The position numbers were made by a program, and so were the translations under genes. This document shows, piece after piece, positions 17,471-26,428 of a DNA stretch of 64,000 bases. Each line of letters opens with the position of its first letter. Position 1 is the first letter of the stretch. The notes below the pieces were generated by a model, which searched no databases, had not been told where the DNA came from, and saw nothing but the letters and a program-made list of their open reading frames with translations. The stretch is from an uncultured Pedosphaera sp. (GTDB lineage Bacteria > Verrucomicrobiota > Verrucomicrobiia > Limisphaerales > Pedosphaeraceae), in NCBI GenBank assembly GCA_903918755.1, contig CAIXFN010000002.1:1-64000 (forward strand), in the 5' to 3' direction.

Positions 17471-19438
17471 TTAATCCGCGCTGAGGGAACGGCGTTCCGG
17501 GGCGGCGATGTCGGGAGGGAAATGCAGCACGGCCCGACGGTAATCGGCGATCCGCCATTGCAGGAACGGCGAGCATTTGACCGGGGTACCCTTGTTGCGT
17601 AGTGGCCAAGCGGCGGTGAATTCCTGGTCCAAACTCGCCAACTTGGCCGAATTCGTTCGGGCCATTCGCTGGGCGGTACCGGTTTTTCCCGCGGCGAGAG
17701 CCTGCTGCCAGAGCATGAAGCGACAGGATTGGGCGGCCATGCGGGCGGCCAGTTCGAGTTCGATGCGCAGGGTGGCCGCCCCCGGCGACGGGGTGCCGCG
17801 GTGCAGGACCTGCAACTGGCTTTCCACGTCCGCCAGGGACTTCTGGATGTTCGCGGATGGGATGCGGGCGTAATACTTCAGGCCATCGCGGCAGAATAAT
17901 TCGCGCTGCTCCGGTGGCGGGGCGGCGATCACCGCGCCCAGGGGGGTGACGTTGTGGGCCGTGTATTTCAAGGCCTGATGCGCGTGGCCCAGGGTGAAGG
18001 CCGCCTGCCCAATCCGCCCGGTGGGGTCGGCGAACACATCGCGATTGAGCACCGGGATCAGGAGCTTTTCGTCGTAGGATTTGGTATGCCAGCTCAGGGC
18101 GGCCCCAGCGAGAAACGGGAGATAGCTGACGGCGAGGGGCTGGGGGTGACCGCCGTCGCCCCAATCGGTATTCAGGTAGCCGCTGGCTCCGTGGGCGCGG
18201 CCCGCCTCGGCGGCCAGTCGCAGGTTGGGGAGGGCATTGTCGTGCCGGCCTATCAGGGTCATCCAGGTGGAGGTGCCGGGACAAACGTAGAACGGCACTT
18301 TGGAACGGGCGAAGGTGGCGGCTTCGGCGTCAAATGGGTGGCGGGCATCATAGCCCCAGTTCAGCGCGATGAGGTCCCGGGGGAGTTCCGCCACTAATTC
18401 CGGGTAATGGAGGATGATATCGCCCCAGAACATCATCTGCTTGCCGCGGGCGCGGACTTCGGAATGAATTTGGGTGAGAAAATCCAGGTAAACCCGGCCT
18501 TTGCCCCGGCTCTCGCAGAGCGCCCGACTGCGGCCCCGGCCGAGGTCCCACGTTTCGTCGCAGCCCACGTTGAAAAGGCTGCTGCTGAAATGGGGCAGCA
18601 ATTCATCGTATAAGCCCCGCAGGAACGGCAGGGTGCCGGGGTGATTGGGCGCCAGGGTGGCCGGGTAACGCAGGAAGGCGCCGCCTTGGTCCGGCCAGGG
18701 TTTGGCGGTTTCCGCGAGCCGGCGCAGCGGTGGATACGCGAGCCAGGAGCGGAGATGTCCGAAGGAGTTTTGGTTGGGAACGAGGTCCATGCCGAGTTGG
18801 CGGCAGCGGGCGTCGAGTTCCAGAATCTCCGCCCCCGTCAGGGCACCCCATTCTTCCCAGACTGGGCGGTAATTCCGATAGGCGAAGGTATGTTCGGTAT
18901 AAAGTTGAAACTCGTTGATCTTGAAATCCGCCAGGTGATCGACCAATTCGAGCAGGGTGGCGAGGTTCGGCACGCGTCCACGCGAAACATCGAGCATGAC
19001 CCCGCGACGGGGAAAATCCGGTTGATCGAGGATGACCAGACGCGGGAGGCGGCGGCCATATTCCCGCAGCAATTGCCGAAGCGTGGCGATACCGGCCCGC
19101 AAGCCTGCGTCACTGCGATAATTCAAAATGATGCCCCGAGCGCCGATTTCGAGGCGATAACCTTCCGGATGTTCCGGGGCCTGATCGGAACGCTGGGCCC
19201 GGAAAGAAAGCGCGGGATGTTGCGCCGGGCCGGTAATCAATTCGAGTTCAGCGCCCGCCGCGTTCGCGGCCGATTGCAAACGCCGGGCGAGAGGAAGGAG
19301 GACGGTGTCCCGGGGCAAATCCGCCGGAAACCACATGGCCGAATGCGCCGGGAGGGTGTACCAACCGGCGGAACGACGCAGCGAAACGGGATGGGGCAGC
19401 AGTTGCAAGCGGGCGACCGCCTCAGGCTTGCGCGGCAA
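17471..19438 (-). CDS. Glycoside hydrolase family 20 (beta-N-acetylhexosaminidase-like)
   Basis: The protein has 655 residues and starts with TTG at 19438, 17 bp inside the 3' end of leuD. No ATG or GTG fits better. An N-terminal GH20b domain (LLPHPVSLRRSAGWYTLPAH...EGYRLEIGARGIILNYRSDAGLRAGIATL) precedes the GH20 barrel: PDFPRRGVMLDVSRGRVP, INEFQLYTEHTFAYRNY, and the catalytic Asp-Glu pair D294-E295 in FNVGCDETWDLGRG. It would cut terminal N-acetylhexosamine residues by substrate-assisted catalysis. No signal peptide is seen, so it may act in the cytoplasm, for example in recycling amino sugars. The C-terminal 150 residues are helical. Confidence 0.88.
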   Translation of the reverse strand: MPRKPEAVARLQLLPHPVSLRRSAGWYTLPAHSAMWFPADLPRDTVLLPLARRLQSAANAAGAELELITGPAQHPALSFRAQRSDQAPEHPEGYRLEIGARGIILNYRSDAGLRAGIATLRQLLREYGRRLPRLVILDQPDFPRRGVMLDVSRGRVPNLATLLELVDHLADFKINEFQLYTEHTFAYRNYRPVWEEWGALTGAEILELDARCRQLGMDLVPNQNSFGHLRSWLAYPPLRRLAETAKPWPDQGGAFLRYPATLAPNHPGTLPFLRGLYDELLPHFSSSLFNVGCDETWDLGRGRSRALCESRGKGRVYLDFLTQIHSEVRARGKQMMFWGDIILHYPELVAELPRDLIALNWGYDARHPFDAEAATFARSKVPFYVCPGTSTWMTLIGRHDNALPNLRLAAEAGRAHGASGYLNTDWGDGGHPQPLAVSYLPFLAGAALSWHTKSYDEKLLIPVLNRDVFADPTGRIGQAAFTLGHAHQALKYTAHNVTPLGAVIAAPPPEQRELFCRDGLKYYARIPSANIQKSLADVESQLQVLHRGTPSPGAATLRIELELAARMAAQSCRFMLWQQALAAGKTGTAQRMARTNSAKLASLDQEFTAAWPLRNKGTPVKCSPFLQWRIADYRRAVLHFPPDIAAPERRSLSAD

Positions 19439-19976
19439 TCATGCCCGAACTCCGGGCGAAGTTGAACAGCCCGCCGGCATCCACCACGGGGCGGACGTCG
19501 CCGAGGGGTTTGAAAGAATAGACTTTGCCGGTGGCCACGACGGTGACGGTTGCCGCATCGAGATCCACGGTGACCACATCACCGGTTTTCAAGAGATCGC
19601 ACAGCCGTTCCGGGCATTCGCAGGGATACAACTCGCCGGTGGCGACGCAATTCCGGAAAAAGATGCGGGCAAAGCTCTCCGCGAGCACCAGTTTGCAATC
19701 CGCCGAACCGAGGGCGATGGGGGCGTGTTCCCGGGAACTGCCGCAGCCGAAATTACGCCCGGCGACGAGGATGGGATAATCGCTATCCACCTTGCCTTCT
19801 TTGACGTAGCGGGTCGCATACAGCGATTCGGGCAGGCCGCACATCGCGTAGGAACCGAGTTTGTCGTATTCCTCGGCGATCGTCGGGATGAGGTTCAGGT
19901 ACTGGGCAGGGATAATCTGGTCGGTGTCGATGTTGTCGCGCACCACATAAACCGGTCCTGTAAAAACAGATTGCAT
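19422..19976 (-). CDS. leuD: 3-isopropylmalate dehydratase small subunit
   Basis: The protein has 184 residues from the ATG at 19976; the frame is open to 20054 with another ATG at 20021. Aconitase swivel-domain motifs are clear: VVRDNIDTDQIIPAQYL at the start, then ILVAGRNFGCGSSREHAPIALG, and FARIFFRNCVATGELYP. With LeuC it interconverts 2- and 3-isopropylmalate in leucine biosynthesis; leuC is not in this window. The gene's end overlaps the GH20 gene by 17 bp, and it starts 31 bp after a MOSC gene, so it sits in an unusual accessory operon. Confidence 0.92.
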   Translation of the reverse strand: MQSVFTGPVYVVRDNIDTDQIIPAQYLNLIPTIAEEYDKLGSYAMCGLPESLYATRYVKEGKVDSDYPILVAGRNFGCGSSREHAPIALGSADCKLVLAESFARIFFRNCVATGELYPCECPERLCDLLKTGDVVTVDLDAATVTVVATGKVYSFKPLGDVRPVVDAGGLFNFARSSGMIAAQA

Positions 19977-20007
19977 GGGGACAATCTGGCGGCTTGGACG
20001 AGGATTT

Positions 20008-20517
20008 TCAACCAGATTCATCCGCGGATTGCGGGAGCGGGCTGATGCGATCACCCAGGCGGATGACCCCGGAGCGGAGCACCTCCGCGAGCACGCCCTG
20101 GCGGCGGTTGGTCATCAACTCGCGCAAACCGGGACAAAGGGCGTCCATTTTTTCGCAGGGAGTACGGTCTTCGTAAAAATGCAAAACGGCCTCCCCGACC
20201 TGCACCTTCCGGCCGATGAGGCTGATGAGGTCGATGCCCAGCGTCTCGATGTTGGAGCGAACATCACCGGGAGCGATGCTTTCCAAACCAAGACTGGTCG
20301 CGTGTTCGGCAATCTGTTCGCGCTCCATGAGGGTGACCTGTCGGCGCGAGGGACTGCCGCTGGAGCGGCTGACCCGGCCGAAATACCGGCCATTGCCGGC
20401 GAGGCCTTTTTGTTCCACGGCTTCGACCTGCTCCACCGGGCGCATGGGCATGCCGCCGCGCGCGGGATGGAGATGGAGCGAGACGACGCGGCCGGTAGTT
20501 GGGGCAGGGGTGTTCAT
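20008..20517 (-). CDS. MOSC-domain protein
   Basis: The protein has 169 residues from the ATG at 20517; a TTG at 20526 is also in frame. MOSC features are visible: GRVVSLHLHPARGGMPMRPVEQVEAVEQKGLAGNGR, the PGDVRSNIETLGIDL segment, and the C-terminal CEKMDALCPGLRELMTNRRQGVLAEVLRSGVIRLGDRI. The conserved Cys of the domain is present in the CEKMD segment. MOSC proteins handle sulfur or molybdenum cofactor in the cytoplasm; the substrate here is unknown. It is the first gene upstream of leuD, 31 bp away. Confidence 0.85.
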   Translation of the reverse strand: MNTPAPTTGRVVSLHLHPARGGMPMRPVEQVEAVEQKGLAGNGRYFGRVSRSSGSPSRRQVTLMEREQIAEHATSLGLESIAPGDVRSNIETLGIDLISLIGRKVQVGEAVLHFYEDRTPCEKMDALCPGLRELMTNRRQGVLAEVLRSGVIRLGDRISPLPQSADESG

Positions 20518-20670
20518 GTCAGGCAAAGCGGCCGGGCGGTGTGTTGTGCGAGATTTTTGACCGGGTAATCACCCATGCGGAGAGCTTAGCTGGGTAACTC
20601 GAGGGCGGCAATTCCGGTTTCATTTGCTTGTCGGAAAAGGCGGGCGGGGCCAAGCTCTCCGCCTGCGAAT

Positions 20671-21546
20671 ATGAAACTGCTTTGTGTGCATGCCCATTAC
20701 GATGATTACGAATTCGTCGCCGGGGGGACCTTTGAGATGTGGCGGCGGAAGCTGGGGGCGGAACTGCGCACCAAAGTGGTCGTGTGCACGGATGGTTGCG
20801 GGGGGCATCAATTCCGGACGCGTGCCGAGACGGGGCGCCTGCGATTAGAAGAGCAACTGGCCTCGGCGCGCGTGGGTGGTTACGAATTCGAATTGCTCCG
20901 GCTACCTTCGGGTGAGATTTTGCGCGAAGCCGGGTTTGGGGCCACGACGGAGGTGCTGGCGGCCTTGTGGAAAACCATTCGCGATTTCGAACCGGATTAT
21001 CTTTTTTGCCCGCCTATTCCCCGGGATCCACTCGTGGGTGTGCATGTGGACCATATCGCCGTGGCCGAAGCGGTGCGGAAGGTCGCTTATTTGATCAATG
21101 TGCCGCATGCCTTTACGCCGGAATATCCGGCCGATGAAACGCAGTCCACGCCCTGCAAGGTGCCGGTGATCATCAACGTGCACGACGGCTACATGGGCGG
21201 CGGCGAGCGAAGCGATCTGGCGGTGGAGGTGGGACCGGCCTTTGAGCTGATTTGCGCGATGTCCTGGTGTCATCAATCCCAGATACGGGAATGGCTGCCG
21301 TGGGTGGGACGGCATGATCTGGCCGCACCGGCGAACCTGGCGGAGTGGGCCGTGGCCCTGCGGCGGCGGTTGGAAAAGAATGCCCGCGGTCAGGGGCTGA
21401 AAACGAACCGTTTGCTCGAATTCTTCAATGTGACCGCGTGGGGCACCGTCCCAACCTGGGAACAAATCGAGCGCGATTTCCCGAATCTCGTTCCGGAGAT
21501 GTCCAATTTTGAACGGCTCCGGGAACGACTCGATCGCCTGGCTTAG
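20671..21546 (+). CDS. PIG-L family deacetylase
   Basis: The protein has 291 residues. The zinc site is visible as HAHYDDYEFVAGGT at the start (in place of the usual HPDDE, a common variant) and GVHVDHIAVAEAVRKVA around residues 126-142. PIG-L enzymes remove acetyl groups from N-acetylglucosaminyl compounds such as GlcNAc-inositol, bacillithiol precursors or other LmbE-like substrates. It is probably cytoplasmic. The gene runs opposite to its neighbours and ends in a 4-bp convergent overlap with the phosphohexomutase gene. Confidence 0.88.
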   Translation: MKLLCVHAHYDDYEFVAGGTFEMWRRKLGAELRTKVVVCTDGCGGHQFRTRAETGRLRLEEQLASARVGGYEFELLRLPSGEILREAGFGATTEVLAALWKTIRDFEPDYLFCPPIPRDPLVGVHVDHIAVAEAVRKVAYLINVPHAFTPEYPADETQSTPCKVPVIINVHDGYMGGGERSDLAVEVGPAFELICAMSWCHQSQIREWLPWVGRHDLAAPANLAEWAVALRRRLEKNARGQGLKTNRLLEFFNVTAWGTVPTWEQIERDFPNLVPEMSNFERLRERLDRLA

Positions 21547-22979
21547 GCCGTCAACAAGGCCTGGCAGGCGGTGCGCAGTTTTTTCAAACCAGCGGCCGAA
21601 CGGGCTTCAATGTAACAGCGGATGAGGGGTTCCGTGCCGCTGGCGCGGAAGGCCACCCATTCCTTCTTGGGTAATAGAAATTTGTAGCCATCCGTGGTGA
21701 TAAACTGCTCCACGGGAAACGTGCCGATTTTGGTCAGGCCGGAACCGAGCTTGGCGAGGAGGGCGGCTTTTTGTTCCGCCGGAATCTTGATATTGATGCG
21801 GTCGGTGAAGAATTGCCCCACCTTGGCTTCAATGGCGCGCAGGATTTCCCCGAGGGATTTTTTCTCCGTGGCCACCAATTCGGCCATGAGCAAGCAGGCC
21901 AGAATGCCGTCCTTCTCCGGGACATGCCCCTTCACGCTCAAGCCGCCGGATTCCTCACCGCCCACGATGATCGGTTCGCTCTCCATCAAGGCGCCGATGT
22001 ATTTGAAGCCGACGGGAGTCTCATGCACCTTCACGCCCAGCATTTCCGCCACGGCATCCACTTCATGGCTGGTGGGGACGGTGCGGACGACCGCGCCTTC
22101 CCAATGGCGGTTCTTTTTGAGGTGGTAAAGCGCGAGCGGCAGGATCTGGTTCGGCGTAAGCCAGGTGCCATCCTTATCCACGATGCCAAAACGGTCGGCG
22201 TCCCCATCCAGGCCCAGGCCGATTTGCGCTTTGCCGGATTTTACGAAGGCGCTGACCTCGGCCATGCCTTCGGCATTGGGTTCCGGGTGGTGTCCGCCGA
22301 ACAAGGGATCCGGATGATCATGGAACTTCGTCACCTTCGCCCCGTATTCGCTCAACAAGGTGTCCAGATAACCATGTCCCGTGCCATACATCAGTTCCAC
22401 GGCCACTTTGAGCTTGGCGCGACGGATCACGTCGAAATCAATCAACTTCTTGAGTTGCTTGAAGTAATCGGGCTGGGGATCAATGGTCTTGCAGGTAAAA
22501 GTGCCGACGACGGATGCGGCGAAGGTCCAGTTTTTGGCCACCAGACCCGCGATTTGCGCTTCGATCTTTTGGGTGACTTCCGGGGTGGCAGGGGCGCCAT
22601 TGCTGGTCGAAAACTTGAGGCCCTGATATTCCGCCGGATTATGGCTGGCGGTCATGTTGATGCCCCCGATGGCCTTGCGGTGCCGGATCGTGTGGGCAAT
22701 GACCGGCGTGGGAGTGTCACGGTCGCACAGCAAGGGAGTAATTCCCGCGCGCGTGAGCACCTCCGCGGCGGCGAGGCTGAATTCCTTGCCGAGGAAACGG
22801 GTGTCGTAACCCAGGATTAAGACGGGCTTACGTCCATGGATCGTGGATTTCGGATCCGCGAGTTCCGCCAGCAAATATTGGGCGATGCCCTGGGTGGCGA
22901 GCCGGACGTTTTCAAACGTGAAGTCGCGGGCGATGAGACCGCGCCAGCCCGAGGTGCCGAATTTGATGGACGGGGGCAT
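21543..22979 (-). CDS. Phosphoglucomutase/phosphomannomutase family protein
   Basis: The protein has 478 residues. All four active-site motifs are present: the phosphoserine loop NMTASHNPAEYQGLKFS with S112, the metal-binding loop GLDGDADRFGI, the sugar-binding loop GGEESGGLSVKGH, and the phosphate-binding loop FRASGTEPLIRCYIEA at the C-terminus. It isomerises hexose 1- and 6-phosphates in the cytoplasm. Whether glucose, mannose or glucosamine is preferred cannot be read from the sequence; GGEESGG fits phosphoglucomutase-like members. The gene starts 61 bp downstream of the nuoA stop. Confidence 0.92.
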   Translation of the reverse strand: MPPSIKFGTSGWRGLIARDFTFENVRLATQGIAQYLLAELADPKSTIHGRKPVLILGYDTRFLGKEFSLAAAEVLTRAGITPLLCDRDTPTPVIAHTIRHRKAIGGINMTASHNPAEYQGLKFSTSNGAPATPEVTQKIEAQIAGLVAKNWTFAASVVGTFTCKTIDPQPDYFKQLKKLIDFDVIRRAKLKVAVELMYGTGHGYLDTLLSEYGAKVTKFHDHPDPLFGGHHPEPNAEGMAEVSAFVKSGKAQIGLGLDGDADRFGIVDKDGTWLTPNQILPLALYHLKKNRHWEGAVVRTVPTSHEVDAVAEMLGVKVHETPVGFKYIGALMESEPIIVGGEESGGLSVKGHVPEKDGILACLLMAELVATEKKSLGEILRAIEAKVGQFFTDRINIKIPAEQKAALLAKLGSGLTKIGTFPVEQFITTDGYKFLLPKKEWVAFRASGTEPLIRCYIEARSAAGLKKLRTACQALLTA

Positions 22980-23040
22980 AAATGGATGGAATTGCGGGAC
23001 TTATATCAGAGACAGGAACGTGCGATATTTGCGAGCAGGC

Positions 23041-23454
23041 TCAGGTCTTCCAATTAAAAGCACCCTTCTTCAACGCGTAGAGGTAACCCACGAACAGAAT
23101 CGCCAAAAAGGAAATCATGGATCCAAAAATCAGATCGCGGGTCTCAGGATTGTGGAGCATGGTGCGGTAAACCACCGCCCAAGGATACAGGAAAACGACT
23201 TCGATATCGAACAGGATGAACAACATCGCCACCAGGTAGAATTTCACCGAGAGGCGGGTGCCGCCATCGCCCACGGGCAGCATGCCGCATTCATAAGCGA
23301 TGTCCTTGATCCGGGAACTGTGACCCGTGCGGCGACCGCGATTCGCCAACCGGCCAACGACGGCCGACAAGATCAAAGTGCCGAACGCAAAACCGATCGC
23401 CACCAGACCAAGCAGGAGGACCGGGACATATTGCGTTAACTGCGAATTTTCCAT
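23041..23454 (-). CDS. nuoA: NADH-quinone oxidoreductase subunit A
   Basis: The protein has 137 residues with three membrane helices, at about residues 9-32, 72-95 and 101-128. The conserved matrix-side loop DIAYECGMLPVGDG and the following RLSVKFYLVAMLFILFDIEVVFLYPWA are the NuoA hallmarks, including the acidic residues of the second helix. It is part of the proton-pumping arm of complex I in the inner membrane. No other nuo gene is adjacent: phosphohexomutase follows and a GlcD-like oxidase precedes (52 bp apart). Complex I genes must lie elsewhere. Confidence 0.95.
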   Translation of the reverse strand: MENSQLTQYVPVLLLGLVAIGFAFGTLILSAVVGRLANRGRRTGHSSRIKDIAYECGMLPVGDGGTRLSVKFYLVAMLFILFDIEVVFLYPWAVVYRTMLHNPETRDLIFGSMISFLAILFVGYLYALKKGAFNWKT

Positions 23455-23506
23455 GGCCTTAATTTAAAAAAGGGTGGGGACGCTTGGCAAGCCTCAAATG
23501 GGGGGC

Positions 23507-24892
23507 TCAAACATCGAACATTTTGCCCGGATTCAACACGGCGTGAGGATCCAAGACCCGGCGCAATTCCCGGAGGACGCGCATCTGGGTGTCGCCCAAG
23601 AAACTTGGGAGAAACCCTTTCTTGGCCAAGCCGACCCCGTGTTCCCCGGTGATGGTGCCGCCGAGGCGGATGGCTTCCGCGAAAATCTCCTTGAAGGCTT
23701 CTTCGACGCGGTGCATTTCGGCGTGGTTGCGCTCGTCCGTGAGGAAGGTGGGGTGCAGATTGCCGTCGCCCATGTGACCGAAAGTACCGATGCGGAGTTG
23801 ATACTTCTTCGCGATGGCTTCCACGAAGCGGATCATCCGGGCCAATTCGCTGCGCGGCACGGTGGCGTCTTCCAGAATGGTGGTGGGGGATACGCGAGCC
23901 AGCGCGGAAAAGGCGGAGCGGCGGGCGCTGGCCAGTTGGTTGGCTTCGGCGTTGTCTTTGGCCACGCGGACGGCGAGGCAACCGCATTCCCGGCAGCATT
24001 TTTCCATTTGCGCTGCTTCCTCCGCCACCACGGCCGGATGGCCGTCGGTTTCCATGAGCAGCAGTGCTTGGCAATCCAGCGGGAGACCGATTTTGGCGAA
24101 GTCTTCCACGGCATGGATCGTGGTGCGGTCAAGAAACTCCAACGTGCAGGGAATCACTTGTGCGGCGATGATGCGGGAAACGGCTTCGGCGGCTTTGTCC
24201 ATTTGGTCAAACGTCGCCACCATGGTCTGCTTGGCCGCGGGGGCCGGGATCAAGCGGAGCAGGACCTTGGTAATAATCCCCAGAGTGCCTTCGGAGCCGA
24301 TGAACAAATCTTTGAGGGAATACCCGGCCACGTCTTTGACGCATTTGTTCCCGAGCCACATTACTTCGCCGTCGGGGAGCACCACTTCCAGGCCCATCAC
24401 GTAATTGCGGGTGACGCCGTATTTCAATCCGCGCAGGCCGCCGGAATTCTCCGCGACGTTGCCGCCAATGGTCGAAATCTTCATCGAACCGGGGTCGGGG
24501 GGGTAGAACAAACCGGCACCAGTCGCGGCCTCGGCGATTTTCAGCGTCGTCATGCCGGGTTCGACCATGAGGGTGAGGTTGGCGCGGTCCAATTCGAGCA
24601 GGCGGTCCATGCGGGCGGTGCACAGCACGATGCAATCGCGGTTCGGCACACTGCCACCGCTAAGGCCGGTGCCGGAGCCGCGGGTCACCACGCTCAGGCG
24701 CTGGGCGTTGGCCAGGCGAAGGATGGCGGAAATCTGTTCGGTGGTGGTGACGAAGACCACGCAGCCGGGCATTTGCAGGAGGGCGGCGGTGCCATCGAAG
24801 GCGTAAGGGATGAGGTCCTCCTGCTGGGTGAGGACGTTGTCCCGGCCGACGGCGGCGCGGAGCTCATTCAGGATTGACTCGCTTAGAGGCAT
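23507..24892 (-). CDS. FAD-linked oxidase, glycolate oxidase GlcD type
   Basis: The protein has 461 residues from the ATG at 24892; the frame is open further upstream to 25015 without family resemblance. The FAD-binding-4 domain shows VVTRGSGTGLSGGSVP (about residues 68-84), STIGGNVAENSGGLRGLKYGVTRNYVMG and LFIGSEGTLGIITKV. The C-terminal cap has GHMGDGNLHPTF and TGEHGVGLAKK, typical of GlcD and D-lactate dehydrogenases. It oxidises a 2-hydroxy acid at the membrane side of metabolism; glcE and glcF are not next to it. It lies 52 bp upstream of nuoA, so a shared transcript is possible. Confidence 0.9.
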   Translation of the reverse strand: MPLSESILNELRAAVGRDNVLTQQEDLIPYAFDGTAALLQMPGCVVFVTTTEQISAILRLANAQRLSVVTRGSGTGLSGGSVPNRDCIVLCTARMDRLLELDRANLTLMVEPGMTTLKIAEAATGAGLFYPPDPGSMKISTIGGNVAENSGGLRGLKYGVTRNYVMGLEVVLPDGEVMWLGNKCVKDVAGYSLKDLFIGSEGTLGIITKVLLRLIPAPAAKQTMVATFDQMDKAAEAVSRIIAAQVIPCTLEFLDRTTIHAVEDFAKIGLPLDCQALLLMETDGHPAVVAEEAAQMEKCCRECGCLAVRVAKDNAEANQLASARRSAFSALARVSPTTILEDATVPRSELARMIRFVEAIAKKYQLRIGTFGHMGDGNLHPTFLTDERNHAEMHRVEEAFKEIFAEAIRLGGTITGEHGVGLAKKGFLPSFLGDTQMRVLRELRRVLDPHAVLNPGKMFDV

Positions 24893-24953
24893 AAATATTT
24901 GATGACCGCCGCCAGCATGGAACAGGGGCGCGGCGGGGTCAAGATGGAGGTGA

Positions 24954-26420
24954 TCAAGCGATGACGGCCTTGATGATTTCGCCGGCCACGTCGGTGAGGC
25001 GGAAATCGCGCCCATTGTAACGGAAGGTCAGGCGGTCGTGTTGCATGCCGAGCAAGTGCAGGATGGTGGCGTGGAGGTCGTTGATGCTCACGCGGTCAAC
25101 GGCGGCTTTGAAGCCGACTTCGTCGGTCGCGCCATGGTGGTAGCCGGCTTTGACTCCGCCGCCCGCCAGCCAGACGGTGTTGGCATGCTGATTGTGGTCG
25201 CGGCCCGGTTTGCCGCCGGGTTGGGAAATGGGCAACCGGCCGAATTCGCCACCCCAGATGACGAGCGTGCTGTCCAGCAGGCCGCGTTGTTCCAGGTCGG
25301 ACAGCAAGGCCGCAATAGGCTGGTCCGTCTCCCCGGCGAAACCGGTGTGGTTGCCGACAATATCCTTGTGGCCATCCCAACTGAGCTGGTTCTCCGTCCC
25401 GCCGCTGTAGATTTGCACGAAGCGCACCCCCCGCTCGACCATGCGGCGGGCCAGGAGGCATTGCCGGGCGAAATGCGAGCAGCGTTTCTCATCAACGCCG
25501 TACATCCGTTTGATGTGTTCCGGCTCATGGGCGATATCCATGGCCTCCGGGGCGGTGACCTGCATCCGGTAGGCTAGTTCAAAACTTTCGATCCGGGCGT
25601 CCAATTCGGGATCGGCCCCGGCCCCGGTGTGATCGTGATTGAGTCGGCCCAGCAAGTCCAACTGCGCCCGCTGGGCGGTGTCGGACATTCCCGCAGGCCG
25701 GACGAGGTTGTCGATGGGTTCGCCCTTGGGTCGGAGAAAGGTGCCCTGATACACGCTGGGCAGGAATCCCGCCCCCCAGTTTTGGGCGTAGCCCTTGGGG
25801 AGACCGCGATTAAGCGGGTCGGCCATCACCACGAAGCCGGGAAGGTTTTGGTTTTCGGAACCCAGGCCGTAATTCACCCAGGAGCCGACGCAGGGGGCGC
25901 CCATGCGGGTCACGCCGGTGTTAATGGCGAAGAGGGCGGGACTGTGATTGTTAGACTGGGTGTGGAGGGAATGGATGAACGCCATTTTGTCCACGTGCCT
26001 GGCCAGGTTCGGAAAAATCTCCGAAACCCAGGAGCCACTCTGGCCGTGCTGGGCGAAGGCGAACGGGGACTTCATCAGCGGCCCCACTTCGTTGGCGAAG
26101 AAGCCGGTGAACTTGTCCATCCCATCCAGTTTTTGACCATCCCGCTTGGTCAACTCCGGTTTGTAGTCCCAGGTGTCCACCTGGCTGGGACCGCCGTTCA
26201 TGAACAGCCAGATCACCGCCTTGGCCCGCGCGGGGTAATGGGGCGGATGGGGGGCGAGCGGGCCGGCCGGTGGGGCCGCGGCGGCGGCGGCGGCGGGGCT
26301 CAACAGGCCTTCCTTTTCCAGCAAGCCCGCCAGCGCGAGGAGACCGAAACCGGCGCCCGCGCGCTTCAGCGCGTTACGACGAGACATGCCCGCGGGCGGA
26401 TTCCAAAGGGGATTATGCAT
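24954..26420 (-). CDS. DUF1501 family secreted protein
   Basis: The protein has 488 residues from the ATG at 26420. A twin-arginine-like signal (MSRRNALKRAGAGFGLLALAGLL) lies 11 residues into the protein. The body is DUF1501, a sulfatase/alkaline-phosphatase-like fold: AKAVIWLFMNGGPSQVDTWDYKP, HQSN-like NNHSPALFAINTG, FVQIYSGG, LVIWGGEFGRLPIS and GRDHNQHANTVWLAGGGVKAGY. It is exported, probably folded. DUF1501 genes pair with DUF1549/DUF1553 cytochromes. Here the partner's stop is only 8 bp upstream, so they form one operon. The reaction is not known. Confidence 0.9.
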   Translation of the reverse strand: MHNPLWNPPAGMSRRNALKRAGAGFGLLALAGLLEKEGLLSPAAAAAAAPPAGPLAPHPPHYPARAKAVIWLFMNGGPSQVDTWDYKPELTKRDGQKLDGMDKFTGFFANEVGPLMKSPFAFAQHGQSGSWVSEIFPNLARHVDKMAFIHSLHTQSNNHSPALFAINTGVTRMGAPCVGSWVNYGLGSENQNLPGFVVMADPLNRGLPKGYAQNWGAGFLPSVYQGTFLRPKGEPIDNLVRPAGMSDTAQRAQLDLLGRLNHDHTGAGADPELDARIESFELAYRMQVTAPEAMDIAHEPEHIKRMYGVDEKRCSHFARQCLLARRMVERGVRFVQIYSGGTENQLSWDGHKDIVGNHTGFAGETDQPIAALLSDLEQRGLLDSTLVIWGGEFGRLPISQPGGKPGRDHNQHANTVWLAGGGVKAGYHHGATDEVGFKAAVDRVSINDLHATILHLLGMQHDRLTFRYNGRDFRLTDVAGEIIKAVIA

Positions 26421-26428
26421 AGCCGCTC

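Noticed and set aside
16995-18284. 429-residue minus-strand frame across the GH20 and GHL10 genes
   Set aside because: It is in another frame than the GH20 and GHL10 motifs and is rich in Arg, Pro and Gly without domains.
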